64,000 bases of DNA from Hybos culiciformis (GCA_964007475.1 OZ023274.1:50549678-50613677), one strand, 5' to 3'. Shown: positions 29,216-42,110, counted from the first letter of the stretch. Notes: generated by a model not told the origin, from the sequence alone. A program made the numbers and translations.

Positions 29216-29416
29216 CCACGTTGGGTAGGTAGGACTCATGCTCTTACCACGTTGGGTAGGTAGGACTCATGCTCTTACCACGTTGGGTAGGTAGGACTCA
29301 TGCTCTTACCACGTTGGGTAGGTAGGACTCATGCTCTTACCACGTTGGGTAGGTAGGACTCATGCTCTTACCACGTTGGGTAGGTAGGACTCATGCTCTT
29401 ACCACGTTGGGCGCCA
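29216..29416 (-). repeat. 31-bp tandem array that includes the primer-binding site
   Basis: CCACGTTGGG occurs at exact 31-bp steps starting at 29216, 29247, 29278, 29309, 29340, 29371 and 29402. The last is the working primer site; the others are in register with it. The rest of each unit, on the minus strand, is TAAGAGCATGAGTCCTACCTA, whose AGAGCATGAG also occurs in tRNA-Lys (D-arm/anticodon arm). Confidence 0.9.
29402..29416 (-). other. Primer-binding site, tRNA-Lys
   Basis: On the minus strand TGGCGCCCAACGTGG, complementary to the 3' end of tRNA-Lys, two bases after the 5' LTR end (29419). Gypsy itself uses the same primer type. Confidence 0.92.
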
Positions 29417-29474
29417 TTTGTTATGTAAAAAAATAGGAGAATGAATTTGAATTTAATATAACAAACTTCTAGCA

Positions 29475-29489
29475 CCACGTTGGGCGCCA
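29475..29489 (-). other. Fossil primer-binding site inside 5' LTR
   Basis: A second perfect tRNA-Lys primer match, two bases from an inner LTR terminus (TGTTATG at 29492), 73 bp outside the active site. The diverged left LTR ends exactly at the homologous inner terminus (6427), so the inner end is ancestral and the 73-bp extension is derived. Confidence 0.85.
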
Positions 29490-29576
29490 TTTGTTATGTT
29501 AAAAATTATAAATTAGTAGTTAGTTAAACTACGAACAATCTGAGTTCAAATGAACTCAAACAAAAAGGATTTTATC

Positions 29577-29840
29577 TTAAAGGAAGTTATGATAAAAAGG
29601 GAAACATGTGAAAGTAGAGGCAAGAGAAAGTGCTCTACTTTCAATAATTAGCCTGGTGTTGAGTCTACTGTCTAAGGACATCCGTGTTCTAAGGCTGGGT
29701 CTAAGCTCGTCGGTGGGTGGGTAAGGACAGTGAACACCAAGGGGGTCCATAACAATATTAATAGGATGTCTTTCGTTTAAAAGATGATAAAAAGGAGATC
29801 TAAAAAAAAAAGGATATTTGAGAAACCCCAACCAATTCAA
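29577..29840 (-). other. Conserved U5-side block with open frame, 5' LTR
   Basis: Same 87-codon sense-strand frame as 12391-12654, identical in translation. See that entry for the question of protein versus RNA constraint. Confidence 0.4.
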
Positions 29841-30839
29841 AATATAAAATAAAAACTTAAATCTAAATGACTAAGAAGTCATTCTTCAGCTTATGGCTAT
29901 GGCCATCTAGAGCTGGACCTTACATCAGCATTTCTTATGGTACCTATAAGGACCTGTGGGATTCTTTTAGCAATAACACATAGTTATTCTTTTAGATACT
30001 TTATTTAACAAACGTAAAATAAAAAAATAAAAAAATTTTTATAAACTTAATTTTAAAAAATTACATTAAATATTGTTGATTGGAGAACAATATGATTTCA
30101 TACATATATATTATAAAAATTTTTGAAAACTGGAAAATTTTCATTTATTTTTTTTTTTTGTTGTACATAAAAAATTTTTGTTTTTTTAAAAGTTATTTAC
30201 ATATAACTTTGGTTATATTTTTCTTTGATAACCGTTTATAAAGAATACAAATTTTTGTTCTTTTGTTTCTTTTTTTTTTTTTGTTTCTTTTGTGTTTTCT
30301 TATATCATAATGATGATATATATATAAACAATTGCTTTAATTTATTTATTTATTTATTTATTTTTTTTTTTTTGATGCTTACTTTTAGGAGGTCTTGAAT
30401 TTCTTTATGCAGATTCGTGATCTGTTGTCATCTAATGTTGCTCTTCCGTGTAGGTGGAAACATTAGGTTGGTACCTTCACAGTATTTTCTGTATGGGTTC
30501 CTTTTTTTTTGTTTTGAGGTAAAACATAATATGAAAAAAATAAAATTTAAAGTTAGTTATTAAAATAAACTTATAGTTAAAATCTACCTAACAAGCCATT
30601 TCTTTTAAAAATTATTTTAAAATTAGTTAGTTAATAAGTTCGGCGCGCCGTTATGGAATTTTTCCATTGGCTGTTGATATGGTTGAAAGGTTTTTTCTTG
30701 TTTTGTAGTGTGTTGTGTTTTTTTTTTTTTTTAGTTTTGTTGTTTTGTTTCTACGTGTTTAAAGTTATAAAATTTTGATAAAAAATATAAATTTAATAAA
30801 AAAATTATTTTAGTATAAAATTATAGTTAAAATTTTAAA

Positions 30840-31515
30840 ATGGAGTTTAGAATAGGTAAGTTTTGTCCTATTTTTCTATTATTTTTTTTTGCTTATTCGG
30901 CAGTATGGCTTAGGCCATATATGTGAATTTTTATTTTTGTTTTGAGTCGCAGTCTTAGTTGGCTAAGGCTGAGCGAATATTTTTATGGTCCAGTTAAACT
31001 CGCTTGTTTTTCTGGACGGTATATAAAAAAACTTGATTTTATATATTTTTTTTTTTTTGTGGTTTTAGAAGGAAAGCTTTGTTGGAGATGTGGGATGAGG
31101 GGTCATTTCTGGAGGAGATGTACTGCAGTAGTTATGGATGACCTTCTTAAAAATTATAAGAAGTGTTATGGATGTGGGAAGGATTCTCACAAGGGTAGTT
31201 GCAACTACTCTTATGTAAATTTTATTATTGATTTTATTTTATTTGTTAAAAAAATTATCTTATTTTTTGTAGTATCGTTCTCAAGTATGGTGTCAAAGGT
31301 GTGGTGGAAATCTGCACGTAATCGCTGATTGCGATATGTGTTGGATTTGCATGGTGGATCATGTCAATGTGACGCATGTGGATCCGGAATGTTATTATTG
31401 TGGGGAGTTTGGTCATCTTTCTTGGAAGTGTCCGTTTTGTGTTCGTTGTTGTTATTCTCCTTGCCGATGTTATCGGTTTGAAGATCCGGGTTTCGAGAGT
31501 GATTTATCTGATTAA
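30840..31515 (+). CDS. Antisense CCHC zinc-knuckle protein, 5' LTR copy (spliced)
   Basis: Exons 30840-30855, 31069-31214 and 31273-31515, identical in structure to 13654-14329. At least one difference between the LTR copies within the last exon is silent (TGC/TGT in the Cys-rich tail). The spliced frame is intact, so both LTRs could express it. In this position the antisense transcript would run outward from the provirus 5' end into flanking DNA. Confidence 0.75.
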
Positions 31516-32378
31516 TTTTTGTATAATTTATTCAATTTATTTTTTTATAAATTATTTTATTTTTGATACAGAAATACATTTAGCAAAAAAAAAATGTTGT
31601 TTTGTTTTATTCTAAATGAAAAATTTAGTTTGTATTATAAGTTGTCTAAACTTCGGGTTTAAATAAGTTTTTGCAAATAGTTGTTGAGTTAAAAGAGTTT
31701 TATCATACAAAATTTTGTTGTTTTAAAGTTGAGTTAAATGTGAGTTAATTCAGATTCACCTGGTAAAACCAGTATTCTTTATTTATATTAAATGAAATGT
31801 TCTAATTACGTAAAACTATTGTGGTTGGGCATGTACCTAAAAACATAAAATTAAAATATATATTTTTGTAGATTTTTATCGAGTTTTTATTTTAATTAAT
31901 TCCTTTATAGAATTATTTTTGATTAAATTTTTTTTTATTTAAACAAACATTTTTGACAAATTATATAAATAGAAAGCAACAAAATTAAATCTGGTTAAAA
32001 AATCATGGTGTGAATAGTAATTTTACTTGAGAGAAAACTTAATTTATTTTATGAATAAAATTTCTAGTTTTGAAAATTTATTCCATTACTATAAATTATT
32101 TTTCATTTTATTATATTTTTATAAAAAAATTTATAAAATTTTAATTTTTATTAAGTTTTTAAAGTCTAAAAAAATTAAGTTATTTTAAAACGGTCTAGTT
32201 CGTAGTCTATTTTTGACATTTCGCGGCTTAAAGTTTGTGGCTGCCGGTTTGCGGCTGGAAGTTTGCGGCTTATTTTTGTTGACGTTAATTTTTTTTTTCT
32301 GACATTTCAGAATGTCATAAAAATATAATAATTTATTTACGTGGCTTAATGGAAATTTATAAAAGATATTAACAATTT

Positions 32379-33405
32379 TTGAATATTTTACCCACAATAA
32401 GATCGATTCGTGGATGGCATCAAGAAATTGATGCTTTGCCTGGACTAAATTACTCGTGCATTCATACAGTAAAAATGAGAAACGAAAATGGAATGAAATT
32501 AAAATTTTGCCTGCAAATGGACGAAATTTCCATAAGATCTAAATTAGAATTCGACAAACATACAAAAAATGTTAGTGGTTATATCATTTATGTACCACAG
32601 GATGATAATAGGCTTGTGAAAGAAGCACTAGTATTTTTAGTAAACTGTGTTAATGGACACTGGAAAATGCCCGTAGCTTATTTTTTAATACATAGTATTG
32701 ATACCAAATGTAAGGCAAAAATTGTTCTAAAAGTAATTAAATTTTTGGAAGATAATGACATTTCAGTGCTCAGTTTAACTTGTGATGGGCACAGAACTAC
32801 TATATTAATGTTTAAACAACTTGGAGCAAATCTTGATCCTATGAATTTAAAAACTAATTTTTTATCAGAAAACGGAAATAAAATTCATATCATTTTGGAT
32901 ATTTGCCATATGATTAAACCGGTTAGAAACAATTTTTGCTCTAAAAGATATTTTTTTCAACATGAACAATGAAATAATCGCTTGGGATTTAATCGAAAAA
33001 CTTAATGCTGTACAAAAAAATGAAGGCTTACATTTGGGAAACAAAGATACAGATAGACATGTTAGTTTTTTTCAACAAAAAAATGAAAACAAAACTAGCT
33101 GTTCAATTGATAAGCCAAAGTACTTCAAGTGCTTTAAAATTTTTAAGTAATATAGAGCATTATTCACAGAAGTTTCAGAATTCAAATGCAACTTGTGAAT
33201 TTCTTGAAATTTTCAATAACCTTTTTGATATCTTTAATTCAAAAAACGCTATTTCAAAAAAACACTTTTAAAGAACCAATTAATTTGAAAAATTATCAAA
33301 CCAAATTTTCGTATTTAGATGATTGCAAAATTTATATTCAACCACTTTATTTTAAAAAAATATCAAAATTTAAAGTGCAATGTTCTGGATTCAAACATTA
33401 AGACT

Positions 33406-33449
<44 letters not shown>

Positions 33450-34318
33450 GATATTTAATAGCCATTAACAGTTTTAAGAACATATTTTTGGAGCAAGTTA
33501 TTGAATGCACAAACCTTGATTACATCCTAACATTCAAGTTTTCTCAAGATAATTTAGAAACCTTTTTTTTTTTCATTAGTTCGAAGTCGAGGATGTTTTA
33601 ATAATAATCCTAGCCCAAAACAATTTGTTTATGCGTACAGAAAGCTTTTAATGTTAAGAAAAATAAAACTATCAAAGTTCACAAATTCAATGGATAGTTC
33701 TGAGGATGACTCTGCAATTTTACCAAAGGAAAATTGTAAAATTGATAACATAAACGAAGAACTGGAATTCGAACTTGAAAAATTAAATGGAAAACATAAC
33801 TTTTTTGATATTGATGGCATTAATGAATATAAAAGAAATGTTGTTAAATATATATCTGGTTACGTCCAAAGCAAAGTAGAAAAAAAACTTAGTTGCAGTT
33901 TTTGCAAAAATACCATATTTTTAAATTTATCAAGTTAGTTTTCTTTTTACAAATAATTTTTGGTTGCAGTTATTTCTTTTTTCTTAAAATATTTTTTTAG
34001 TAGGACCGGTAGCTTCGAATTCTAAATTGATTCAAGCAAAAGCATGGGGCAAATTAATAGAACCCAATCAAGATATTTTTAAGATTTGTTTATATATAGA
34101 AAAATATTTAAATAGTGTTGAGACCGGTAATTCTTTTTTATTTATTTTTTTTTTTTTTTTTAGATTTTTTTTTAACCTTCTTTTTATTAGATATCAACCT
34201 ATTGGCAAAAGGATTATACCAAAAACTGATAAATAAATGTTCAAAAAATTTAAATAATGACTTTTTAAATGATGCAATTTTTTTTACAACATATAATGGA
34301 ACAAGATCCCTTAAATAA
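32379..34318 (+). pseudogene. P-element/THAP9-type transposase remnant, 5' LTR
   Basis: Copy of 15193-17131 with the same frame breaks plus a few substitutions (for example Ile to Val in the HWKMP(I/V)AYF block) and different poly-T lengths. Shared breaks show that it was already inactive when this provirus integrated. Confidence 0.7.
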
Positions 34319-34854
34319 CCATTGAAATTTTATAATAAAAAATGTTATACTCTTGTATTTTAATTTAAGATATTTTTACATAACAAAAAAAATGTGAACC
34401 AAAAAAAAATTTTAAGAAATAGATTAAATAAATTGGTAACTTTTGCCAATCAATAATTCAAAAAATTACGTTAATATTTAAACTATGTTATTTAAAATAA
34501 CTATATCCTATTCACAAAAAATAAAACTAAAGTTATTTTTTTTTTTTCGAAATACCGTATTTTTATTTTTTTATCGTAAATTATAGCAATCAGAAACTAA
34601 AATTAATTATTTGTATAAAAGTAATTATCACGTGATAGTTACAATACGAAAAATAAAACGATATTTCCAATCTAAGGTTATTATTATATCTATTGATATT
34701 ACACATTCTTTTAGTACTATTTTAGAACATGTGAAAATTTTCAATAATGAAATAGGAAGTATTGTGTAGTTCCTATTTAGTATGGCTTGTTAGGTTGATT
34801 CTTTGATTTTAGTAAAAAAAATTAAAGTTAGTTGGAGAAGCCAATCAGAGGTGA

Positions 34855-34933
34855 CATTTCTGGTCATTATGCTTCGATCCGATCTCAACCGGGTACCGCT
34901 CGATTTGGTTGAGATCAGGAACGACCAGAAATG
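34855..34933. other. Conserved two-stem hairpin, 5' LTR
   Basis: Same 11-bp outer and 10-bp inner stems and GGGTACCGC loop as 17659-17737. Confidence 0.8.
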
Positions 34934-35635
34934 TTCCTCTAGTTTACATCTGTCTTCACTATCACCTCCACGAATTCAAAACCATGATTTCTCAGTGATA
35001 ATGAATTCCTGGAGATGGCAGCGAAGTCAGATGTATCACCACAACGTAGTATGGATCCTCCTAGTGGAGTTTCCATGTGGTGTGATTGGCATGCCTTGGC
35101 TTCGGATTCTTGGATAGACCCAAGAATCCTCCACCAAGATCGGGCTTTTGGGTTTACACTGGAAGTGGCATTGTTTGGCTCACTTTCCAGTAAAACACCG
35201 CTGAACTTGTCATCTCAAGCTAGTGGGATTAATCCCGCAAAACTTAAGATGGCAAGTTCTAGCACCTAAAGGTAAAAAGGGAAAAAAAAGAACATTTACC
35301 TTTTTTTTTGTTTTGAGGTAAAACATAATATGAAATTGTTGTAAAAAAAATCAATTCTTTTATATGATTTTTAATCAAAACAACTTCATATAAAAAAACA
35401 AAACAAAAAAAAAGGCATTATGCAAAATTTACAAAATATTACATCAGATGTATTATTCTGTAAATTATGCTTTTATGTATTCTTGACCTATTCCAAATAA
35501 AAAAATTCTTGAGTTAAAAAAAAATGCAGTTAAAGTTATTTTATATAATTTTTATTCTACTTTTTTTTTTTTTTGAAATTTTTAGGATATTTATCTAATA
35601 CTAATTAGAAAAATTTTTTTTCTCTGTAACATTAT

Positions 35636-36777
35636 GGAAAACTCTTGACCAAGTAGTAAAAATTTATATAAACAAAATTTTAGTTCAATTTTGAACGTTG
35701 TCGCGAACGAACGGTTATTATTAAAACAAAAAAATTCAGCATTTTTCTATTTAGGTATTTCGTTTACGTTAATCTTGTGTATATTTATAGTAAATTTTTC
35801 ATTTGTCAGTTTTAATTTAATTTTTTTTTAAAGAAAATTTATTTTATCACATTAATTTTAATTTTTTTTTTTTTCAGCATTTTAAAATAAAAAATTATAA
35901 TAATAAACGGTTTTTTTTTTTAATGAAATTATAAATCAGGTGGGATATAATGCTGATAGTATTTTCTTATTGATTATATTATGCGTAAAAATTTCTACAT
36001 ATTATATTATATAGTTAGTGTTGAGTAAAAACATAAAAGAAATGTAATTAAACAATAAAATTTTTTTTAATTTTTTTTTTAATTTATTTTGGATGTTTAA
36101 TTTGCTATTGTGTAATAAATTTATAAATGTTTTCGTTTCGAGCAAAAATAAAAAACTATTTTATAAAATTTCAATTATAAAATCATTGAAAATAAAAATA
36201 TCCTAAAAAAACGAATGTTAAGTACGTAGTATAGTTAATAAAAATTAAAGTTTCTATTAAAAATATCTCGAATATCCATTCCAGATTATAAGTTAATAGT
36301 TTTTGTATTATGTTCTGTTCACACAATCTACATGTGTTGTATTTCGATTGATAAGAAAAAAAGCATTTAAGCCTAACACTGGCAATATTAAATAAAATAT
36401 ATTTATAGTATTTAGTTGAAAACCACTGAAATAATTAATATATTGATACATTTAAATTACTAGTGGATTATATTTAAATTAAGGGTCGTACATAATAAGA
36501 TAGAACTATGAACTACCAATTGTATTTTTTTTTACTGTCAATTAGAGACGAGTCTTATAGCTTTACAGTAGACAGAGGTATTATTTGCATTATATATGAT
36601 TCAAAACCTGATAATCAAAACTAAATTTCACTTAATGATTTTTGATGACATTTTCACGTTAGCCAAAATTAATTCTAGAAAAAAAAAAAATATATTTTCA
36701 ATTTCTTGCTACAAAAAACTGCACAAATCTACAAAATACATAGTTTTTCAATATATTAGAGACTATGTGTAGAAAAA
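35636..36777. other. AT-rich intergenic DNA right of the provirus
   Basis: No gene, structural RNA or repeat boundary is recognised beyond A/T runs. Confidence 0.4.
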
Positions 36778-36789
36778 ATGTTAATCTAC

Positions 36790-37059
36790 CTTTTAATTTT
36801 AGTATTTATCTACAAAAACCTGAATTCTATTGGATATCATACCTTAATATTTCAAAACCAATCTAATAATTTTGGTACTCGCTCAAGTAACCAATTATTA
36901 TTGGTGAGACGAATTAGACTTGAAGTATCAAGGCAAAAAATATCTTATTTTGGTACCAGCCTATATAATACTCTTCCTCAACAATTAAAACTTTCTAATT
37001 CAATTTCTCAGTTCAAATCTGGAGTTGCACAGTGGATCGTTGACAACTACCCATCCTAA
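36790..37059 (+). pseudogene. LINE (CR1/L2-type) C-terminal fragment
   Basis: An open frame with the pattern seen at the very C-terminus of CR1/L2-like reverse transcriptase ORFs: a TRSSNQLLLVRRIR stretch, KISYFGTSLYNTLP (related to the GxxLWNSLP box) and SISQFKSGV. No RT core is upstream, so it is a 5'-truncated relic. Assignment is by recalled pattern. Confidence 0.5.
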
Positions 37060-37500
37060 AAGGTATAACCAATATAAATCAGTATAAACTGATTCTATTA
37101 ATTTTAGTTTTTAAAATTTCTATATTTTTATATGCTTATATCGAGAATGTAACACTTACTAACAAATGATAAACTCTCATATTTCTTTTTAGAGTTCCCA
37201 GAACATACTTGATGCAATACCTATTTTATAAATTTTTGTATATTAATTTAGATACGCTAAAGTAAAAAGCCATAATTTAAACAAAACATTGGTATTTTTA
37301 AAGTCTAAGATTTATTAATAAACAAGCTGTACCCGCACACACGTTGTTGTGGAACACTCGTTTTAAGTGAAATTTTTGTTGTCAGATTGATGAACAATTA
37401 TAAGAGCTAGTTATTTTATAAATTTGGGAAAATATCTAAGAATTAATATTTATCATTTCTACTTATTCAACACCTAAATTGTATGAAATCGAATGATATC
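37060..37500. other. Intergenic, start of a dispersed repeat
   Basis: No gene. A repeat-type sequence appears to begin near 37325 (AAGCTGTACCCGCACACACG) and leads into the tandem units that follow. Confidence 0.35.
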
Positions 37501-37514
37501 CTTCCCTTAAACAG

Positions 37515-38230
37515 GTTTCCAAACCAAACCAAATTTGAGTTTTTATCCATTTCCTCTTTTTATAATCAAATTTGAATGAAATCGGAAAAAACTTTTGCAA
37601 AGGGACTGCTGGGTAGGGTGCTATTCAAATTTAAAATAGCCTATAACGATTCCGAGACAAAGAGACGGTGTAAATTTCGAAACGATCGGTTGAGTGGTTT
37701 AGTTTTTAATATTTTGTAGTTATTAGTAATAAAGAAATTGATTCTATATATTCGAAGAGGGGGCCAAATTTTTTGTTACGAAATTCGTGTGTTTAATCAT
37801 TTTTATGTACCAAATTTAAATGAAATCGGACAAACTTTTGAAATCCTCCCCTAGGGTAGGAGGTCAATAAATTTTTTGTTACGAAATTTGTGTGTAATTA
37901 TTTCCTCTTTTTACATGCCAAATTTGAATGAAATCGGACGAACTTTTAAAATCCGCCCCAATGGGAAGTCCCTGGGTAGGAGGTTCCTTGGTAGGAGGTC
38001 AACAAATTTTTTGTTACGGAATTTGTGTGTAATCACTTCCTCTTTTTACGTAAAAATTTTGAATGAAATCGGACAAACTTTTGAAGTCCGCCCCAGAGGA
38101 GGTCCCTGGGGTATGGAAAATAGATAGTAGCCGATTCTCAGACCTACTGAATACGCATATAAAATTTGGTAAAAATCGGTAAAGCCGTTTCGGAGGAGTA
38201 AGGTAACTAACATTGTGACATGGAAATTTT
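37515..38230. repeat. Tandem noncoding repeat, GAATGAAATCGGACAAAC family
   Basis: About four units of 105-120 bp (near 37515, 37775, 37876, 38012), each with TTTTTGTTACGAAAT, TTTGAATGAAATCGGAC(A/G)AAC and a GGGTAGGAGGTC-like end. The block ends AAAATCGGTAAAGCCGTTTCGGAG and AACATTGTGACATGG, a tail common to dispersed insect repeats. The class is not determined. Confidence 0.65.
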
Positions 38231-41200
38231 ATATTATTAATAAATAATGAAATTAAATTAATGAATTAAATTGTTATTAATATAATTATAATATAATGAT
38301 TTGTTTTTTTTTTTTTTTTAATTTAATTATTTTTGTAGTGATCTTTTTTATAATTAAAATGTTGCCAGTATTAGTCCCAATAAGGCATTTGCATGGGACA
38401 CATATAATAACAAATTCTGAACTATTTCTTTTCTGTATTAAGTAACTAGTTTTATTATAATGAATTGTTTACTTTTTTATAAGATCAGTGTTAAATAAAT
38501 GAATTAAATAAAAAAAATGTTAATTTTCATAAATCCAACAACCAGTTCCATCTCAGGTCATAAAATAATCAAAATCATTACTCTATTTTAGACACTAATA
38601 AAGAGAGAAAAATAAACAACTAAGTATACTAATTCTTACATAATAAATTTACCAAAAATCTACCTTCCATATAATATAAATAACAATATAAAAAATCAAA
38701 TTATTATATTTTATTCCGAAATTTTTGTACATACCATTCAAAACAAAATATTCGTTGTTAAAAAAACGAACACAATGTAAAAAAATATGGGTAGAGTTTT
38801 TTCTACATAACATTATTGAAGTGAAATGCATAGTTTTTTTTTTTGACTGATATTTGTATCTTTATTGAACAAAAAATGAATGAATGAAAATTCTGTTATT
38901 GAAATATAAATTTTCAAATTTATTATAGAATCTTATTGTGGCTTTTTTTTATTAATTCAATTTTTTATTTTATTTTTAAGAGCCTATAACTATCTATGAT
39001 GACATCACCGAATACTTACAATATTTTTTTATTCATCATTATTATTTTTTAATAATAATAATAATAATAACAATAATAATAATAATTCTATAATAAGATG
39101 TAATTCTATATTAAGAAAATTAATTTTCAAGAAGTTAAAAAAATTAACTCACTTGTGTTTTATCATGAGCTTTTTATTATTATTTTTTATTTTTTCACTA
39201 TATACACTACTAGGTCGTTAAAGCGAAGAATTTCATATTATAATATTTATTTGCAAAATAAAAAAATTGGCGCTGAAAAATTTACGAATTTTTTTTTTTA
39301 ATATGAAAAACGCGAAAATATTTTTTTTTTTTTTAATTTCGCTTTTTATTTTGTTGTGGGTGAAAAGAAATGAATTATTTTTATTTTTCGCTTTCACAAC
39401 ACAAGGTCAAGAGTTTTTCGAAATTGCCTTAAAACTGCAATAACAAAATAGAGTTCCTATAAACTTAGTATAAATACAGATGATGGAATTCTAATGAAAT
39501 GTGAATTTTTGAATGAATTTCGAATCTTTGAATTAATTTTAGTAAGGTACATACGTAAGCCTTCATATTATGTTGGAGTTATAGAACGAATAGATATAAT
39601 GAAACCTGAAAGCAATTATTAATACTATTCACACAGGAAACTTATGCTTTATTTATTAATTTATAATTTTTTCCTGTGGGAATATTTAAATAATATAATT
39701 GCTTTCATGTTTCACTGCTATCTCTTCCACAGGCACTAATAAATTTAATTTAATGTTTACTGATAATTAAAATTTGTTAGTTTATTAAGATCTTTCTAAA
39801 TTTCATAATAGTTGGAGTGATTCTATTGATATCTTTTGCGAAATAGCTTTAGAAATTGTCCGTGAGCTTCCAAAAGGTTAATTACTAACCAATTTTTTAA
39901 TTAAAGTCATTCTTTTTCTAAGTTTTAAAAAAAGAGCTGAAACAAAAAGATAATAAAGAAAAATATCTTTAACAAATTTAGAAATGAATTCAAATGAAAT
40001 CTTTTTACAAAAAATAAAAGTTTAGATTTTAGAATAAAAAATGCAAAATTAAAGGTTCTTTTTTAAATAAAGCATATTTTTGAAATCAAATATTTTATAA
40101 AAACTTAAGATAAAGACTATAAAAATTAAATTAAATTTATGCTTTAATTTTCTTCTACTATGAAGAGGTTATATTAAATTGCACCTAGAATAATTTATAC
40201 TTTAGAAAAATATTCAGTGGAATTTCACTTACAGAGATTAAATTTCATTACTTAAATTTTTATATTAAAAAAAAATTGCTAACACCTTTGGACCCACATA
40301 TTTTAAATACAGATTAAAATTAAACATTTTTTTTATTATTTTCTTAACATATCGTCGGTCAAGAATTTAAGTGCTACATTTGCAAAAAGCACTTTTTTGG
40401 AAATCAGCAAAACAAGTTAAAACCATTATATTTTCATTGTTTTATGGATTTTGTTCAGTGTTTTTGTTTTTTTTGTTAAGACTCACTAAAATTATAGTAA
40501 TTTAAAAAAAAATTGAAATAACAGTATCTTTTCAATCTTTTTTTTTCAATTTAAAATTGAAAATTTTTCCATATATGTGCCACATACCATACATTATACG
40601 GATTATTTTTATCAAAAATGTATGGTAAGTGGCATTAAGTTTTTGTTATGTATCATTTAAGAATTGAGCGCATTTTCAATTAGCAAAAATTATGATTTAT
40701 TATTTTTATTTTTTTTCTATTGAAGGGAATTTTTTTTATAAGTTGTAGCAAGTTATATATATATATACCTATAATGCTATAATTTCTGAAATTAAAATTA
40801 TCAAAAAAAAAATCGTTGGAAAGTAGAAGTTGAATAAATTTTTTTTTTTTTTTTGGCAAATAATCAAAAGTCGATCCATTTTGCATAATTTTAAAAAATT
40901 GTTCATAGTGAATTTATAAAATTTTCTCACATTAAAATCAAGATATTCATTTATTTTGCATATTTAAAAAATTAAAAGAGAAAAAAAAAAAAATTTTTTT
41001 TATCATAAAAGTAAATTTTCTTTGTGTTTTTAATTAAAAATAGAAATTAAATAAATGGATAATAATTCTTAAAATGTTTTTTTTTTATTAATATTAATTC
41101 AATTTTATTTTTAGAAATTATATTTGAACAGTATTAAACATTTGAATAGTACAGCTACTTTGAGAGCAAAGTATAGATAGAAAATGGATTTGATTTTATT

Positions 41201-41880
41201 TCAAATTTGACGAAAAATGGTTTTCTGAACACATTTTATCTTTTTCGTACTTTGAAGCATTCGTCTAATTTCTTTAAACGCTTTATGAACAAAAATTACC
41301 AACAAAAGGAGAATTAAAAAAGCAAAAAAAAAAAACCCATTTTTCAATTTCTGAAACCAAAAAAATATTAACACTATGAAAAAAATTTAAATAATGAGGA
41401 CATCATTTAAGTAGTACCTATTGTGTTTAATACTATTTTGGATTGTTTATGTTGTATGAGCTAAATGTGTGCATATTTTAATTTTATTAATATAATCTCT
41501 AAGAATTAACTATTATAAATTTTGATTTATGAAATAAAGTTGAAAATATGTTGCTTTTTAGCACGCATAATATAAAAATATATCATGTAATCCACACATG
41601 AAGTTGAAGTCATCATAATTTAATTAGAAATAATTGACTACTTAAAAAATATTTTCTTAAATAAGATTTTTTAATAATTTAGTTTTAAATTTAGATAATA
41701 AAACCACCAAAAAATATTATGTATCTTAAAAATCAGTTTTTAAAGTTAATTATTTCTGATAAATGATTGAATCGTTTAAATTTCTTACTGTCAATGCAAA
41801 AATACACAATAATAACATTTCTCCAAACTTCTTATAGTAAATACATCTTTTTTTTTTTTGCCATTATTGTAGAATTTTTA
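38231..41880. other. Long AT-rich gene-free stretch
   Basis: No coding frame is supported. Visible small structures: an (AAT)n tract at about 39050-39085, a hairpin GCCACATACCATACATT with AATGTATGGTAAGTGGC (40579-40633), and a lone ATATCGTCGGTC end at about 40350 that matches the MITE terminus at 46691. Confidence 0.4.
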
Positions 41881-41899
41881 TCTTTTAGATTGATTTACG

Positions 41900-42110
41900 G
41901 ACAATTCACCGACTACGAATTCACCTGTAATAAATAGTTCATTGTATAGCAATTTATCGTATAGTAAATGACCGATCGTACGAGCAACTCACCGTATTAG
42001 AAATTCATCGTATAATTACTATACGGTGAATTATTATATGGTAAATTATTATATGGTTAATTATTATATGTTGAATTGCAATAAGGAGAATTAATATAAT
42101 ATATAATATT
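41900..42110. repeat. Short degenerate tandem repeat, TTATATGGT(A/T)AATTA type
   Basis: Loose 15-18-bp repeats with TTCACCG, TATACGGTGAATTA and TTATATGGTAAATTA variants. No coding potential. Confidence 0.5.

Larger units (their letters stand above)
12232..35631 (-). mobile_element. Complete endogenous retrovirus, Ty3/gypsy class, 23.4 kb
   Basis: Near-identical direct repeats of about 6.2 kb flank an 11.0 kb interior with gag, pol, env-like and a fourth ORF, all minus strand. Outer ends are TGTTAC...TAACA in the sense direction. TTAT precedes (12228-12231) and follows (35632-35635) the element: a 4-bp target duplication typical of retroviral integrases and of errantivirus-like metavirids. 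The primer site is complementary to the 3' end of tRNA-Lys. The two LTRs differ by a modest number of substitutions, poly-T lengths, a 36-37 bp segment present only at about 35220-35256 and an 8-bp segment near 34629, so insertion is fairly recent. Boundaries may be off by one or two bases. Confidence 0.92.
29419..35631 (-). repeat. 5' LTR (sense order), about 6.21 kb
   Basis: Near-identical copy of 12232-18397. It carries the zinc-knuckle gene (30840-31515), transposase remnant (32379-34318), hairpin (34855-34933) and fossil primer site (29475-29489). It has 36-37 extra bases near 35220 (CTAGTGGGATTAATCCCGC...) and 8 extra bases (CACGTGAT) near 34629. TTAT at 35632-35635 is the right target duplication. 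Confidence 0.92.

Noticed and set aside
29216..29416. CRISPR-like direct repeat array
   Set aside because: Units are plain 31-bp tandem repeats without variable spacers, in an insect retroviral leader next to the primer site.
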